From assembly GCA_040261275.1 (NCBI GenBank), contig JBDQOI010000005.1, positions 45,233 through 109,232 of the forward strand: a stretch of 64,000 bases of DNA, in the 5' to 3' direction. Shown piece by piece: positions 51,342 to 61,597 of the stretch (position 1 is the first letter of the stretch; each line of letters opens with the position of its first letter). The stretch is from UBA8752 sp040261275 (GTDB taxonomy: Bacteria > Bacteroidota > Bacteroidia > Flavobacteriales_D > Sanyastnellaceae). The notes beneath the pieces are model-generated. The model worked only from the letters and a program-made list of their open reading frames with translations, was not told the DNA's origin and made no database searches. A program made the translations under genes and the position numbers.

Positions 51342-53224
51342 TGGACACGCGATTCCGCACCGTGGTCCTGTTGATCCTGTTCTTTACAGGTGCTTTTATC
51401 CTACGTCTCACAGGGCTTCAGTTGTTGCAACCCGAATGGAAGGACAAGGCGTTGTCCCTGACGAGCGACAGGCAATCCATCCCACCCAGCCGCGGGTTGA
51501 TGTTCGACCGCAACGGCTTGTTGCTCGTGGGTTCACGGGCCGTCCATGACTTGATGGTGCTTCCGCGGATGTTGCCATCCGACCTGGACTCCAATTTGGG
51601 TGCCGTGGCGGAATGGGCAGGCATGTCCGAAGAGGCGCTGGATAAAGCCCTCAACAAGGCCAAGAGATACAGCCGGTACAAGACGTCCACTATCCGAAAG
51701 GGAGTCGAAGCGGAAGAGTATGCGCGGATGGCCGCTACCCTGTTGGAGTATCCGGGTTTCTCGTTCCGTACACGACCCTTGCGCCACCACCTTTATGAAG
51801 CAGCGGGGCACCTGATTGGAGAGTATGCGGAAGCCACCCCATCGGACCTGGAAATGGACCCCTTCTACCAATTGGGAGACCACATTGGAAAGTCTGGCTT
51901 GGAGAAGGTCTACGAACTGGAATTGCGCGGTGTAAAGGGAAGGGCCTCCGTGGCGGTGGATGCGCGCAACCGGGTGCGCAATGCCGACCTCGCCGTACCG
52001 GAGAATCGCCCGGCCGAAGCCGGGCTCGACATCACATTGACGGTGGACCTGGACCTGCAGCGGCTCGCCGAACGTCTGATGGAGGGAAAAAAGGGCAGTG
52101 TGGTCGCCATTGAACCCCGGAGCGGGGAGGTTCTGGCCATGGTGTCCGCTCCCTATTTCAATCCCAACATGCTGGTCGGTACTCAGCGCGGCGATTACTA
52201 TGGTCATTTGGTCACCGACCCCGAAAAACCCCTGTTCAATCGGGCCATAAAGGCCACCTACCGACCGGGCTCCATTTGGAAAATGGTGCAGGGCCTCATC
52301 GCCATGCAAGCGGAACAGATTGGCCCTTGGACGCGCTTCGATTGTGACCGGACCATCATCGGCTGCCATGGGGCACATACCCGCGACAACCTCAAGGAAG
52401 CCATCGTTCACAGTTGCAACCCGTATTTCTATCGCGTCATGCAACGCGTGGTGGGCTCAGCAGAGGGCCTTTCCCGATTCGATCGGGCCGCCCTCGGATT
52501 GGATTTGTGGCGCGAGAAGGTGTTGTCCTTCGGATTTGGCACCTCATTGGGGAGCCGACTTCCCGGCACTTCTGCCGGCAACATTCCGGGCAGCGCGGAC
52601 TACGACCGCGTTTATGGTGCTCGGCGATGGGATTTCGGTACGATCTACTCCATCGCCATTGGCGAGGGCGAGTTGCTGACTACCCCCCTTCAAATGGCGA
52701 ACCTGGCCGCCACCTTGGCCAACAGAGGCTGGTACCGCCTACCGCACTTCATCCGGTCCGTGGCTGATCGGGGCAAGCCATCCGGACTGGGTATCCGCCT
52801 GGAATCCGGGGTGGATTCGGTTCATTTTGAGACCGTGACCCGGGCCATGCGCAACGTAGTCGACGACGCCTCCGGCACAGGTCGTCGGGCCCGAATTCGA
52901 GACATCGCCGTTTGCGGCAAAACCGGAACAGTCCAAGACGAACCGCGCAAGGACCACTCGGTTTTCATCGCCTTTGCGCCGGAGGAGAATCCGCAGATTG
53001 CCTTGAGTGTCTACGTTGAGAATTCGGGGTTCGGCGGGGAATGGGCAGCCCCCATTGCGGCCCTGCTCATCGAACAGTACCTCACGGATTCCATAGCCAA
53101 CACCCGACGACTCCATCGGATTCTTCAAGCTGACCTCTCCGACCCCTACCCGAAACCCAAACCCGCGCCTGCGGTGCAGCCCGCGCCCGCGGCACCGGAT
53201 ACGGGCACCGCAAATCGTCCATGA
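51341..53224 (+). CDS. mrdA: Penicillin-binding protein 2 (elongasome transpeptidase)
   Basis: 627 residues. One N-terminal helix, a pedestal domain (SRGLMFDRNGLLL), then the transpeptidase: SxxK as Ser311-Ile-Trp-Lys (usual form STFK), SCN at 358-360 and KTG at 527-529 in VCGKTGTVQD. It cross-links peptidoglycan during elongation. A Pro/Ala/Lys-rich tail (about 602-620) follows the domain. The ATG overlaps the mreD stop (TGATG); the larger frame from 51149 lies inside mreD. Confidence 0.95.
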   Translation: MDTRFRTVVLLILFFTGAFILRLTGLQLLQPEWKDKALSLTSDRQSIPPSRGLMFDRNGLLLVGSRAVHDLMVLPRMLPSDLDSNLGAVAEWAGMSEEALDKALNKAKRYSRYKTSTIRKGVEAEEYARMAATLLEYPGFSFRTRPLRHHLYEAAGHLIGEYAEATPSDLEMDPFYQLGDHIGKSGLEKVYELELRGVKGRASVAVDARNRVRNADLAVPENRPAEAGLDITLTVDLDLQRLAERLMEGKKGSVVAIEPRSGEVLAMVSAPYFNPNMLVGTQRGDYYGHLVTDPEKPLFNRAIKATYRPGSIWKMVQGLIAMQAEQIGPWTRFDCDRTIIGCHGAHTRDNLKEAIVHSCNPYFYRVMQRVVGSAEGLSRFDRAALGLDLWREKVLSFGFGTSLGSRLPGTSAGNIPGSADYDRVYGARRWDFGTIYSIAIGEGELLTTPLQMANLAATLANRGWYRLPHFIRSVADRGKPSGLGIRLESGVDSVHFETVTRAMRNVVDDASGTGRRARIRDIAVCGKTGTVQDEPRKDHSVFIAFAPEENPQIALSVYVENSGFGGEWAAPIAALLIEQYLTDSIANTRRLHRILQADLSDPYPKPKPAPAVQPAPAAPDTGTANRP

Positions 53225-54540
53225 CCCGCAATTCGGACATACGCCGCAACATCGATGGGTTGACCATCCTGCTCTTCCTGTTGCTCGCTGTCATCGGCTG
53301 GGTCAATTTGATATCCGCCGCCACGGGACCAGACGGTGCGGTCGAGTGGGGACTCGGCACCCTTCACGGAAAACAAGGCCTCTGGCTCTTGGTCAGCCTC
53401 ATCCTCGGCTTCCTCGTCCTGCAGATCGAAGGCACCTTCTTCGTGCGAACGGCTTGGCTGAATTACGGTGTGACTTTGCTGCTCTGCGCGCTGGTGCTGG
53501 TCATAGGGAAAAAGGTGGGCGGCGCCCGGTCCTGGTTCGGGTTCGGCAGTTTTGGTATCCAACCCTCGGAATTCGCCAAGATGGGGGCCTCCATGGCGCT
53601 GGCCTGGTATTGCTCGCAGGAGGGAGGGCTGAAGGCCTTCGGCCAACAGATTCGGGCGGCCATCATCGTAGGAATTCCCGCAGGACTGATCCTGCTGCAA
53701 CCCGATGCTGGAACAGTATTGGTCTTCTTGGGGTTTGTCTTTGCCATGTACCGGGAGGGCCTCAGCGGAGCTGTGCTGATCGTCGGGTTCGCCGCTGTGG
53801 TGATGGCGGTGTTGACCATCTTATCCGGAGCCGGTGACTTGACCTATCCTTTCATCGGTGAAGCCAATGGCATCTATCGATTCTGGATGTTGTTCGCAGT
53901 GCTGGGCGCGGCGGGTATCGCCATCCTGCGCAATGCCACACTGCCGCGATACCGGACCCGGGTCACCACCCGAGCCATCATCTCGGCCGTAGTTGCCCTT
54001 CTTTTTTCTCTGGCCATGCACCTGGCGCTGGAAGAGGTGCTGCGCCCTCACCAGAGGGAGCGCATCCAAGTTCTGTTCGGGCTGGAGGTCGATAATCCAG
54101 ATGCAGACTACAACATTCGCCACGCGAAGACCGCCATCGGATCCGGCGGTTGGACCGGCATGGGATGGAGAAAAGGCCCCATGACGGGATACGGCTTCGT
54201 ACCGGAACAGGAAACGGACTTCATATTCTGCGTCTGGTCCGAAGAGCGGGGTTGGCTGGGCTCCGTGTTCTTCATCGTCCTGTTCGCAGCGTTCATTCTG
54301 CGCATCCTCTTCCTGGCGGAACGACAACGCAGCGCTTTCACCCGGGTATACGCCTACGGGGTCGGTGGTATCCTCTTCATGCACATGCTGATCAATGTGG
54401 GCATGGTCCTGGGATTGGCGCCGGTTATCGGAATACCTCTGCCCTTCATGAGCTATGGTGGATCCAGCTTCATGGCTTTTTCACTGATGATCGCCATCCT
54501 GATCCGCCTCGACGCAGAACGTTTCAGCGTCCTGCGTTGA
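53221..54540 (+). CDS. rodA: Rod shape-determining protein RodA
   Basis: 439-residue SEDS peptidoglycan glycosyltransferase with about ten helices. SWFGFGSFGIQPSEFAKMG carries the conserved SEDS motif; GSGGWTGMGWRKGPMTG, FVPEQETDFIFCVWSEERGW and PLPFMSYGGSSFMAF are diagnostic. It polymerises lipid II together with PBP2, encoded just upstream with a 4-base overlap. It ends the operon, converging on sucB. Confidence 0.96.
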   Translation: MTRNSDIRRNIDGLTILLFLLLAVIGWVNLISAATGPDGAVEWGLGTLHGKQGLWLLVSLILGFLVLQIEGTFFVRTAWLNYGVTLLLCALVLVIGKKVGGARSWFGFGSFGIQPSEFAKMGASMALAWYCSQEGGLKAFGQQIRAAIIVGIPAGLILLQPDAGTVLVFLGFVFAMYREGLSGAVLIVGFAAVVMAVLTILSGAGDLTYPFIGEANGIYRFWMLFAVLGAAGIAILRNATLPRYRTRVTTRAIISAVVALLFSLAMHLALEEVLRPHQRERIQVLFGLEVDNPDADYNIRHAKTAIGSGGWTGMGWRKGPMTGYGFVPEQETDFIFCVWSEERGWLGSVFFIVLFAAFILRILFLAERQRSAFTRVYAYGVGGILFMHMLINVGMVLGLAPVIGIPLPFMSYGGSSFMAFSLMIAILIRLDAERFSVLR

Positions 54541-54576
54541 AGTCGTCCACTTGAAATGAAGGGGGCTGTCGCAACA

Positions 54577-55872
54577 TCAGAGGCCCAGAAGCACCTCCAT
54601 CGGGTCTTTTGACCCGAAGAGCATGCGCTCCGGGTTCTCCAGCATCTCCTTGACGGCCACGAGGAAACTCACGCTTTCCTTCCCGTCGATAATTCGGTGG
54701 TCGTAGCTGAGGGCCACGTACATGATGGGGCGCACCTCGACTTGGCCGTTGATGGCCACCGGGCGCTCCACAATGTTGTGCATCCCCAGGATGGCGCTCT
54801 GCGGCGGGTTGATGATGGGGGTTGACAGCATGGAGCCGAAAACGCCACCATTGGTGATCGTGAAGGTGCCGCCGGTCATCTCGTCCACCGTGATCTCGCC
54901 GTCGCGGGCACGGATGGCGAGCCGCTTGATTTCCGCTTCGATCTGGTCCAGGGACATGCTTTCCGCATTGCGGACTACAGGTACCATGAGACCTTTGGGT
55001 GAGCTTACCGCGATGCCGATGTCCGCGTAATCGTGCACGATCATCTCTTTGCCGTCGATCATGGCGTTGACCGCGGGATAGAGCTCGAGGGCAGAGGTCA
55101 CTGCCTTCGTAAAGAAGCCCATGAAACCCAGGCCGACCCCATGGGTCTCCTTGAACTGGTTCTTGTACTTCTTGCGGAGGTCCATGATGGGCTTCATGTC
55201 CACCTCGTTGAAGGTGGTCAGCATGGCCGTCTCGTTCTTTACGCCCACGAGTCGCTCGGCCACTTTGCGGCGGAGCATGCTCATCTTTTCCCGGCGCGTA
55301 TCACGGCTGCCGGACCAACCGGCACCCGGCAGATTGGGCTGAGGCACTCCCGCTGCCAATGCGGCGAGGACGTCCTGCTTGAGCACGCGGCCCCCGGGTC
55401 CCGTTCCGGACACTTGGCCCGCCTTCAGGCCGGCCTCGTCCATGAGCTTGCGTGCCGCCGGAGAGGGGTGCCCAGCGGCATGCCCTGTCGGAGTGGGTGC
55501 CGGTTTGGGAGCGGATGGGGTAACCGGTGCTGCTGCCGCCGGCGCTTTAGCCGGTTGAGGGGCGGCCGCAGGGACGGCCGCAGGGACGGGAGCTGGAGCT
55601 GCTGCTGGCGGGGCGGCATCCGCAGGAGCCTCAACGTCCGTATCAATCAAACAAACGACGGCGCCGACCGCCACGGCATCGCCTTCTTCTGCCTTCAAGG
55701 TGATGGCGCCTGCCACCTCTGCCGGCAATTCCAGGGTCGCCTTGTCGCTGTCGACCTCGGCGATGGCCTGGTCTTTGAAGACGTAATCGCCATCGGAAAC
55801 CAGCCAGGTGGCGATTTCCACTTCCGAGATGGACTCCCCCGGGCTGGGGACCTTCATTTCAAGAACGGGCAT
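54577..55872 (-). CDS. sucB: Dihydrolipoyl succinyltransferase (2-oxoglutarate dehydrogenase E2)
   Basis: 431 residues. The lipoyl domain carries Lys44 in EVDSDKATLELP; an Ala/Pro linker (about 80-125) leads to the subunit-binding domain HPSPAARKLMDEAGL; the catalytic core ends with SYDHRIIDGKESVSFL, which holds the active-site His and Asp. It transfers succinyl groups to CoA. It lies 42 bases after sucA. Confidence 0.95.
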   Translation of the reverse strand: MPVLEMKVPSPGESISEVEIATWLVSDGDYVFKDQAIAEVDSDKATLELPAEVAGAITLKAEEGDAVAVGAVVCLIDTDVEAPADAAPPAAAPAPVPAAVPAAAPQPAKAPAAAAPVTPSAPKPAPTPTGHAAGHPSPAARKLMDEAGLKAGQVSGTGPGGRVLKQDVLAALAAGVPQPNLPGAGWSGSRDTRREKMSMLRRKVAERLVGVKNETAMLTTFNEVDMKPIMDLRKKYKNQFKETHGVGLGFMGFFTKAVTSALELYPAVNAMIDGKEMIVHDYADIGIAVSSPKGLMVPVVRNAESMSLDQIEAEIKRLAIRARDGEITVDEMTGGTFTITNGGVFGSMLSTPIINPPQSAILGMHNIVERPVAINGQVEVRPIMYVALSYDHRIIDGKESVSFLVAVKEMLENPERMLFGSKDPMEVLLGL

Positions 55873-55914
55873 GGGCTGTGGGTCGAAGGGTGAATCGATT
55901 GGAGTTCAAGGTCG

Positions 55915-58683
55915 TCATCCGAGTTGGAAAACCGAATCAATCACGGCCTGATGACGTTCGGAATGGACAACGGGGCTGCCCGCTGCTGGACTGGCGGATT
56001 CCGGGCGGGCGAAAAAGTGGGTCACTCCCGGTCCGAACCTGTGAAGGTGAGCAAAGGCGCCCATATTGGCGGGCTCCTCTTGGGCCCAGCACAGGGTCGC
56101 TCCTTCGTAGCGGTCGAGCAAGGCGCCGAGCTCGGCTGTGGGGAAGGGGTACAATTGCTCGAGGCGCACCAAGGCAACCGTGTCCATCTCCCCCGCCTGA
56201 ACGCGCTTCTTGCGCTCTTCCAGAAGGTCGTAATAGAACTTACCCGAGCACAGCACCACGTGCTTCACGCTGTCCGCTGAGCTGCCACCGCGCTGGGGGT
56301 CGTCGATGACAGGACGGAACCGCCCCTCCGCGAGGTCCGCCATGGTGCTGACCGCATCAGGATAACGCAATAGCTTCTTTGGGGTGAAGACGACAAGCGG
56401 CTTGCGGAATGGCCGCAGGACCTGGCGGCGCAAAAGGTGGAAATGATTGGCAGGGGTGGTGGGATTGGCCACCTGGATGTTGTCCTGGGCGCACAGTTGG
56501 AGGTAGCGCTCCATGCGGCCACTCGAATGCTCGCTGCCCATGCCCTCGTAGCCGTGCGGCAGAAAGAGGGTGAGGCCGTTGGGCGCATTCCACTTGTCCT
56601 CACCGGCGGTGATGAACTGGTCGATGATGATCTGCGCCCCATTGTTGAAGTCGCCAAACTGTGCCTCCCAGATCGTCAGGCCCTCAGGTGTGCCATAGGC
56701 ATAGCCGAAGTCGAAGCCCATGACCCCGTACTCACTGAGGTTGGAGTTGTAGATGGAAAGTTCCGCCTGACCCTCTTCGAGGTGGTTCAACGGAATTCGC
56801 TCTTCTTCCGTGTCCTCGGTCTTGACGACGGCGTGGCGGTGACTGAAGGTGCCGCGCTCCACATCCTGGCCGCTCAAACGAACCGGATGGCCCTCTGCCA
56901 ACAGTGTTCCATAGGCGAGCAATTCACCGAGACCCCAGTCCAGTCGGTCTTCTCGGACCATGGTGTGCCGATCCTTGAAGAGCTTCCGGACTTTGCGGAA
57001 GTAATTCTTGTCCTCCGGAAGGCTGCACAAGGCATCGGCCAATTGACCCAGTCGCTCCCGATCGAAACCGGTCCACACTTCCATGGCGTCGTCGCCCGGT
57101 TGCTTCATCCGGTAATCGCCCCACAGCTTCTCCAGGAAATTGGTGACGTGGATCTTCTCGGTAGACTTGGCTTCCTCCATCGCCACATCGAGTTTGTCCT
57201 CAATTTCCTTGCGCAGGGATTCGGCTGTGACGCGGTCCATCAGACCTTCTCCCTCCAACTGTTGCAGGTACAACTCCCGGGCATTCGGGTGCTGCTGGAT
57301 GGCCTTGTAAAGTTTGGGTTGGGTGAACTTGGGCTCGTCGCCTTCGTTGTGCCCGTACTTCCGGTAGCCAAGCAGGTCGATGAAAACGTCCATGTGCCAA
57401 CGCTGGCGGTACTCGAGCGCGATTCTCACCGCGGTCACCACCGCCTCGGCGTCGTCGGCGTTGACGTGGAAGACCGGACAATGCGTGGCCTTTGCTACAT
57501 CCGTGCAGTAGATACTGGAACGCGCATCGAGATAGTTGGTGGTAAAGCCCACCTGGTTGTTGACCACCAAGTGGATGGTGCCGCCCGTGCGGTATCCATC
57601 AAGTTGGGCCATCTGCACCATCTCATAGACCACACCCTGTCCCGCCACAGCCGCATCGCCGTGCACGAGGATGGGCACCACCGCATCCTCGTTCTGGTGT
57701 TCGCGGTCAATCCGCGCCCTGGCGATGCCCTCGACCACCGGATCAACGGCTTCCAAATGCGAAGGGTTCGGTGCCAAGGTGATATGTATGGGCACTCCGG
57801 TATCGGCCACCATGTCGGTGCTGTAGCCCATGTGGTACTTCACATCCCCGTCGAAGTCATCGCCGTGGTCAAACGCTTTTCCGGCGAACTCCTTGAAGAT
57901 GTCGGTGTACGGCTTGTTGAGGATGTGGGCCAAGGTGTTCAGGCGCCCGCGGTGGGCCATACCGATGATGAACTCCTTCGCACCCAGCTCCGAACCGCGC
58001 TCCACAATGGCGTCCAGCGCAGGCAGCAAACTCTCGCCCCCTTCCACGCTGAAGCGCTTCTGGCCGACGAATTTCTTCTGGAGGAACTCCTCGAATACGG
58101 TCGCCTGGTTGAGCTTCTTGAAAATCTGCTTCTTCTCCGCCTCACTCAAAACCGGTCGATTGACCAACTCGATGTGCTCCTTGAACCAGTTCCATCGCTC
58201 CGGCTCGCGGATGTACATGAATTCGATTCCGATGGAGTGGCAGTAGGTCTCTTCGAGGTGAGCGATGATCTCGCGCAAGGACGCAGGGCCTATTCCCACC
58301 TCACTGCCCGCCTCGAAAACGGTATCCAGGTCGGCCGTTTCCAATCCAAAATGCCCGATGCTCAAATCGGGGCTGTAGTCCCGCCGGGCCCGCACAGGGT
58401 TGGTGCGCGTGAAGAGGTGGCCTCGTGTGCGGTAAGCGTGGATCAAATTGATGACCCTGAATTCTTTGGGGCCCACCGCCGCCGGTGAAGCTGAGCGGGT
58501 CTCAGACGAATCCGCGCTCCTTTGCTCCAGTGTCTCCTCACCATAAATGCGTTGGGCGAAATCGAATCCAAGGAAAAAATGACGCCACGTAGGGTCGACC
58601 GAGTTGGGGTCGTCGAGAAATCGCTGGTACAGCGCCTCTACGGCGGCCGGCTCGGCGTTGCTCAGATGGGAATGGAGGTCCAT
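55915..58683 (-). CDS. sucA: 2-oxoglutarate dehydrogenase E1 component
   Basis: 922-residue thiamine diphosphate enzyme of the TCA cycle. Conserved blocks: FLFAPPR-like RNKPVL entry region (LVNRPVLSEAEKKQIF), GMAHRGRLNTLAHIL, LAPNPSHLEAVDPVVEG, VHGDAAVAGQGVVYE (ThDP/Mg site GDAA) and TLFLPHGYEGMGSEHSS. It decarboxylates 2-oxoglutarate and transfers the succinyl group to SucB. Length is near the family norm. SucB follows; E3 is not here. Confidence 0.96.
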   Translation of the reverse strand: MDLHSHLSNAEPAAVEALYQRFLDDPNSVDPTWRHFFLGFDFAQRIYGEETLEQRSADSSETRSASPAAVGPKEFRVINLIHAYRTRGHLFTRTNPVRARRDYSPDLSIGHFGLETADLDTVFEAGSEVGIGPASLREIIAHLEETYCHSIGIEFMYIREPERWNWFKEHIELVNRPVLSEAEKKQIFKKLNQATVFEEFLQKKFVGQKRFSVEGGESLLPALDAIVERGSELGAKEFIIGMAHRGRLNTLAHILNKPYTDIFKEFAGKAFDHGDDFDGDVKYHMGYSTDMVADTGVPIHITLAPNPSHLEAVDPVVEGIARARIDREHQNEDAVVPILVHGDAAVAGQGVVYEMVQMAQLDGYRTGGTIHLVVNNQVGFTTNYLDARSSIYCTDVAKATHCPVFHVNADDAEAVVTAVRIALEYRQRWHMDVFIDLLGYRKYGHNEGDEPKFTQPKLYKAIQQHPNARELYLQQLEGEGLMDRVTAESLRKEIEDKLDVAMEEAKSTEKIHVTNFLEKLWGDYRMKQPGDDAMEVWTGFDRERLGQLADALCSLPEDKNYFRKVRKLFKDRHTMVREDRLDWGLGELLAYGTLLAEGHPVRLSGQDVERGTFSHRHAVVKTEDTEEERIPLNHLEEGQAELSIYNSNLSEYGVMGFDFGYAYGTPEGLTIWEAQFGDFNNGAQIIIDQFITAGEDKWNAPNGLTLFLPHGYEGMGSEHSSGRMERYLQLCAQDNIQVANPTTPANHFHLLRRQVLRPFRKPLVVFTPKKLLRYPDAVSTMADLAEGRFRPVIDDPQRGGSSADSVKHVVLCSGKFYYDLLEERKKRVQAGEMDTVALVRLEQLYPFPTAELGALLDRYEGATLCWAQEEPANMGAFAHLHRFGPGVTHFFARPESASPAAGSPVVHSERHQAVIDSVFQLG

Positions 58684-58703
58684 GAAGGTGCAGGTCCTGC
58701 CTG

Positions 58704-58711
58704 CAAAGTTA
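58704..58711 (-). promoter_or_regulatory. Predicted -7 box of sucAB
   Basis: TAACTTTG (exact TAnnTTTG) on the minus strand, with a leader of about 15 bases to the ATG at 58683. Confidence 0.55.
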
Positions 58712-58770
58712 ACCCGGCATGGGTCCCATACACACGCCTGTCCGGGCCGTTTTCACCAAAGAATTTCAGG

Positions 58771-59787
58771 TCAATTCAAACGGGCGGTGACCATGGCGGC
58801 GACACCGTGGAGCAGAGCCAATGCGGCCTCTGACCCCTTTAAGGCTTGGGGCGTTGCGGCCTTCATGCGGGAGAGTGCTCCTTCGGCGAGGGTGACCTGC
58901 CCAGCCATGGCGTCGCGAAGCTCCGCATCGACACCCAAACGGCGGTAGAGGTTGAGGACGCGCTCCACCTTGCCCTCCCGCTTGTAACCGAGCTCCGCCA
59001 GCAGGGCTTCCCGATCGGTACCCTGCGCCTTTTCCATCGCTCGGATGAGCAGGAAGGTCTTCTTGTCGGCGAGGATGTCGCCACCGACCTGTTTGCCGAA
59101 ATTCTCCGGGTTGCCAAACGCGTCGAGGTAGTCATCCTGCAATTGGAAGGCCAGGCCGACGTGCAGGCCGAACTCGTACAGCGCCTCGCGAACGTGGGAA
59201 TCCGCGCCGGCGGACGAGCCCCCCATATCGATGGCAGCGGCCAATAGCACCGAAGTCTTCAGCCGGATCATCTCCATGTACTCTTCGAGCTCTACATCGC
59301 TGCGGGACTCGAAGGCCATATCCTGCTCCTGGCCTTCGCACACCTCGAGGGCGGTGCGGTGGAACACGCGGAGCAACTCCGGGAGGGCCTTGTGAGGTGC
59401 TTGCAGCAGAGCCTCACAGGCGATGACGTGGAGAGCGTCACCGGAGAGGATGGCCGTGTTGGCATCCCATTTTTCGTGCACCGTGGGCTGGCCTCTGCGC
59501 AAGGGGGCGTCGTCCATGATGTCATCGTGCATCAGGGTGAAATTGTGGAACAGCTCCACCGCCATGGCCGCCGGCAAGGCGTCCTCGGGCTTGCCGCCGC
59601 AGGCCTCGCACGCCGCCATGACCAAAACCGGGCGCAGGCGCTTTCCGCCCAGCGACATCAGGTAGCGCACCGGCGCATAGAGCTCGGACGCGGGATACCG
59701 GTTCAAGAAGGCACCGCATCCTTCCTCGAAGGTGGTGCGGTAAGCCGCCATGGCGGCCTGTGCATCGAACGTGGCGGCGTCGCTCAT
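58771..59787 (-). CDS. Polyprenyl (isoprenyl diphosphate) synthase
   Basis: 338 residues. The two Asp-rich motifs are HDDIMDDAPLRRGQPT and FQLQDDYLDAFG; GGKRLRPVLV begins the fold. It condenses isopentenyl diphosphate units. A Phe five residues before the first DDxxD suggests a short chain product such as farnesyl or geranylgeranyl diphosphate (inference). It is the last gene of the HDO operon and overlaps rfbA by 4 bases. Confidence 0.92.
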   Translation of the reverse strand: MSDAATFDAQAAMAAYRTTFEEGCGAFLNRYPASELYAPVRYLMSLGGKRLRPVLVMAACEACGGKPEDALPAAMAVELFHNFTLMHDDIMDDAPLRRGQPTVHEKWDANTAILSGDALHVIACEALLQAPHKALPELLRVFHRTALEVCEGQEQDMAFESRSDVELEEYMEMIRLKTSVLLAAAIDMGGSSAGADSHVREALYEFGLHVGLAFQLQDDYLDAFGNPENFGKQVGGDILADKKTFLLIRAMEKAQGTDREALLAELGYKREGKVERVLNLYRRLGVDAELRDAMAGQVTLAEGALSRMKAATPQALKGSEAALALLHGVAAMVTARLN

Positions 59788-60656
59788 GAGAGGCCGAGGT
59801 CCAGCTGTTGGTGAATGTAGGCGCCGTAGCCGCTCTTCACGAGTTCGTCGGCCAGCTTGCGCGCCTGATCGGTGTCAATGAAGCCCATACGCCATGCGAT
59901 TTCCTCGAGGCAAGCGATTTTCAAACCCTGCCGTTCCTCTATGACCTGCACATATTGGGTCGCTTGCGTCAACGAGTTGAAGGTGCCCGTATCCAGCCAA
60001 GCCGTGCCCCGGTCCAGCTTGGAGACAAAGAGCTCGCCCAATTCGAGGTAATGCTTGTTCACGTCGGTGATCTCATACTCTCCCCGGGCGCTGGGCTCGA
60101 GGTTCTTGGCGATCTCGACCACCCGGTTGTCGTAGAAGTACAGACCGGGGACGGCGAAGTTGGACTTGGGTTGGGAGGGCTTCTCTTCAATGCTCAATAC
60201 CCGGTCCTCCTCATCGAACTCGACCACACCGTATCGCTCGGGGTCGCTCACGTGGTAGGCGTAAACCATGGCGCCCTCAACCTCCGTGTTGTCGCGGAGG
60301 ATGCGGCCGAAACCGCGGCCATAGAAGATGTTGTCGCCCAATACGAGCGCCACCTTGTCGTCGCCGATGAATTCCTCACCGAGGACGAAGGCTTGCGCCA
60401 ATCCGTTGGGCACTTTCTGCTCCACGTAGGTGAAGGAGCAGCCCCACTGGCTGCCGTCGCCCAACAGGCGCTGAAACCCCGGAAGGTCTTGCGGGGTGGA
60501 GATGATCAGAATGTCCCGGATCCCGCTGATCATCAGCGTGGACAGAGGGTAGTAGATCATGGGCTTATCGTAGATCGGCATCAGCTGCTTGCTGATGGCC
60601 TTGGTGATCGGATAGAGCCGGGTGCCGCTTCCTCCGGCGAGGACAATGCCTTTCAT
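59784..60656 (-). CDS. rfbA: Glucose-1-phosphate thymidylyltransferase
   Basis: 290 residues from the ATG at 60656. MKGIVLAGGSGTRLYP is the nucleotide-binding start; QLMPIYDKPMIYYPLS, LVLGDNIFYGRGF and AWLDTGTFNSLTQA follow, all RmlA type. It makes dTDP-glucose, precursor of dTDP-rhamnose (RfbD at 44.4 kb). The upstream frame to 60743 overlaps the oxygenase gene and is not used. It sits 17 bases after that gene. Confidence 0.95.
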   Translation of the reverse strand: MKGIVLAGGSGTRLYPITKAISKQLMPIYDKPMIYYPLSTLMISGIRDILIISTPQDLPGFQRLLGDGSQWGCSFTYVEQKVPNGLAQAFVLGEEFIGDDKVALVLGDNIFYGRGFGRILRDNTEVEGAMVYAYHVSDPERYGVVEFDEEDRVLSIEEKPSQPKSNFAVPGLYFYDNRVVEIAKNLEPSARGEYEITDVNKHYLELGELFVSKLDRGTAWLDTGTFNSLTQATQYVQVIEERQGLKIACLEEIAWRMGFIDTDQARKLADELVKSGYGAYIHQQLDLGLS

Positions 60657-60673
60657 GCCGGAAAGTTCCGGAT

Positions 60674-61597
60674 TCAGGCCCGCAAGGGCAAGGACTCGGC
60701 CCGGGAATCGTGGAATCCATCGACCCATGCGCGCACCAGGCAACGCGGAGCGGCGCCCGGAAGGTTCTCGAATGCTACCCGACCGTGCACCACCGTGCGG
60801 TTGTTCGCAATGAGCATATCACCCCGCTTGAGACTGAATCTCAGCGCATTGTCTGCCATGTCAGCGTCGATGAAATCAAAGAGTTCGGTCAGTTCGGAAG
60901 GCACAGCGCGGCCCAGCTTGGCCATGGCACGCTCGGTCCAGTAGCGCATGTACCGAAACACCATTCCATGTTCGTCGTCTGCGAAAACAGGGATGGCGTT
61001 GGCGGCGATGGCTGAGGTGTCCTGTGCCAATCCGGGCGTGACCACATCACGGGGAAAGGCCTCGCGTGCGAACGGCTCCAAATCCGGGCGCTGTTGGCGC
61101 AACCGCTCCAACAATCCCTCGGCATGGGCCAGAAGGGATTGCCCTCCCGAGGCCCCCGGCTGAAGGCAAAGTAGGCTGACCAGATCCGGGTTGTACTTGG
61201 CATCGCTGCTGTCGGTGTGCATGCCCGTGGCCGCCTTGGTCTTCGATATTGGAGCATTCGAATTCTTGTGGTCCAAACCGCGATCCACCACGTCAAACAG
61301 CTTTCCATAACGCCCATTCAATCGCCCCAGCTGGCGCAGGAGTACGACATAGGTCCAACGCAATTGCGCATCCGTCCAATGGGCTGGAGCGCCGAGGACA
61401 GCATGCCCGGCGGTGGCGGTCAGTTGCTGGGCCAAGTGGGTTACGTCCACCTGGGGAACCGGCCCCCCTGACAAGACGGAAGCCAAGGCCGCTTCTGCGC
61501 GGTCCGATGAAGGAAGTGCGGCGCGCAGGGCATGGGGAACCGGCAAGCGAAGCACTTGCGGGCGGACGTTGAGTGGGAGGTGGATGGGATTCGTCAT
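60674..61597 (-). CDS. TauD/TfdA-like Fe(II)/2-oxoglutarate dioxygenase
   Basis: 307 residues. The iron facial triad is visible as His127-x-Asp129 (TGMHTDSSD) and His271 (NRTVVHGRVAF), with Arg285/Arg289 (PRCLVRAWVDG) for 2-oxoglutarate binding. Length and the ~140-residue gap between the two iron motifs fit the TauD/TfdA or clavaminate-synthase-like group. It hydroxylates or oxidises an unknown small molecule. It overlaps the methyltransferase upstream by 4 bases, so they likely share a pathway. Confidence 0.85.
   Translation of the reverse strand: MTNPIHLPLNVRPQVLRLPVPHALRAALPSSDRAEAALASVLSGGPVPQVDVTHLAQQLTATAGHAVLGAPAHWTDAQLRWTYVVLLRQLGRLNGRYGKLFDVVDRGLDHKNSNAPISKTKAATGMHTDSSDAKYNPDLVSLLCLQPGASGGQSLLAHAEGLLERLRQQRPDLEPFAREAFPRDVVTPGLAQDTSAIAANAIPVFADDEHGMVFRYMRYWTERAMAKLGRAVPSELTELFDFIDADMADNALRFSLKRGDMLIANNRTVVHGRVAFENLPGAAPRCLVRAWVDGFHDSRAESLPLRA

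Noticed and set aside
56437..58488. Plus-strand open frame of 683 codons
   Set aside because: It is antisense to sucA, whose E1 motifs are clear. The frame has no domain and is rich in His, Val and Leu as expected for an antisense shadow in GC-rich DNA.
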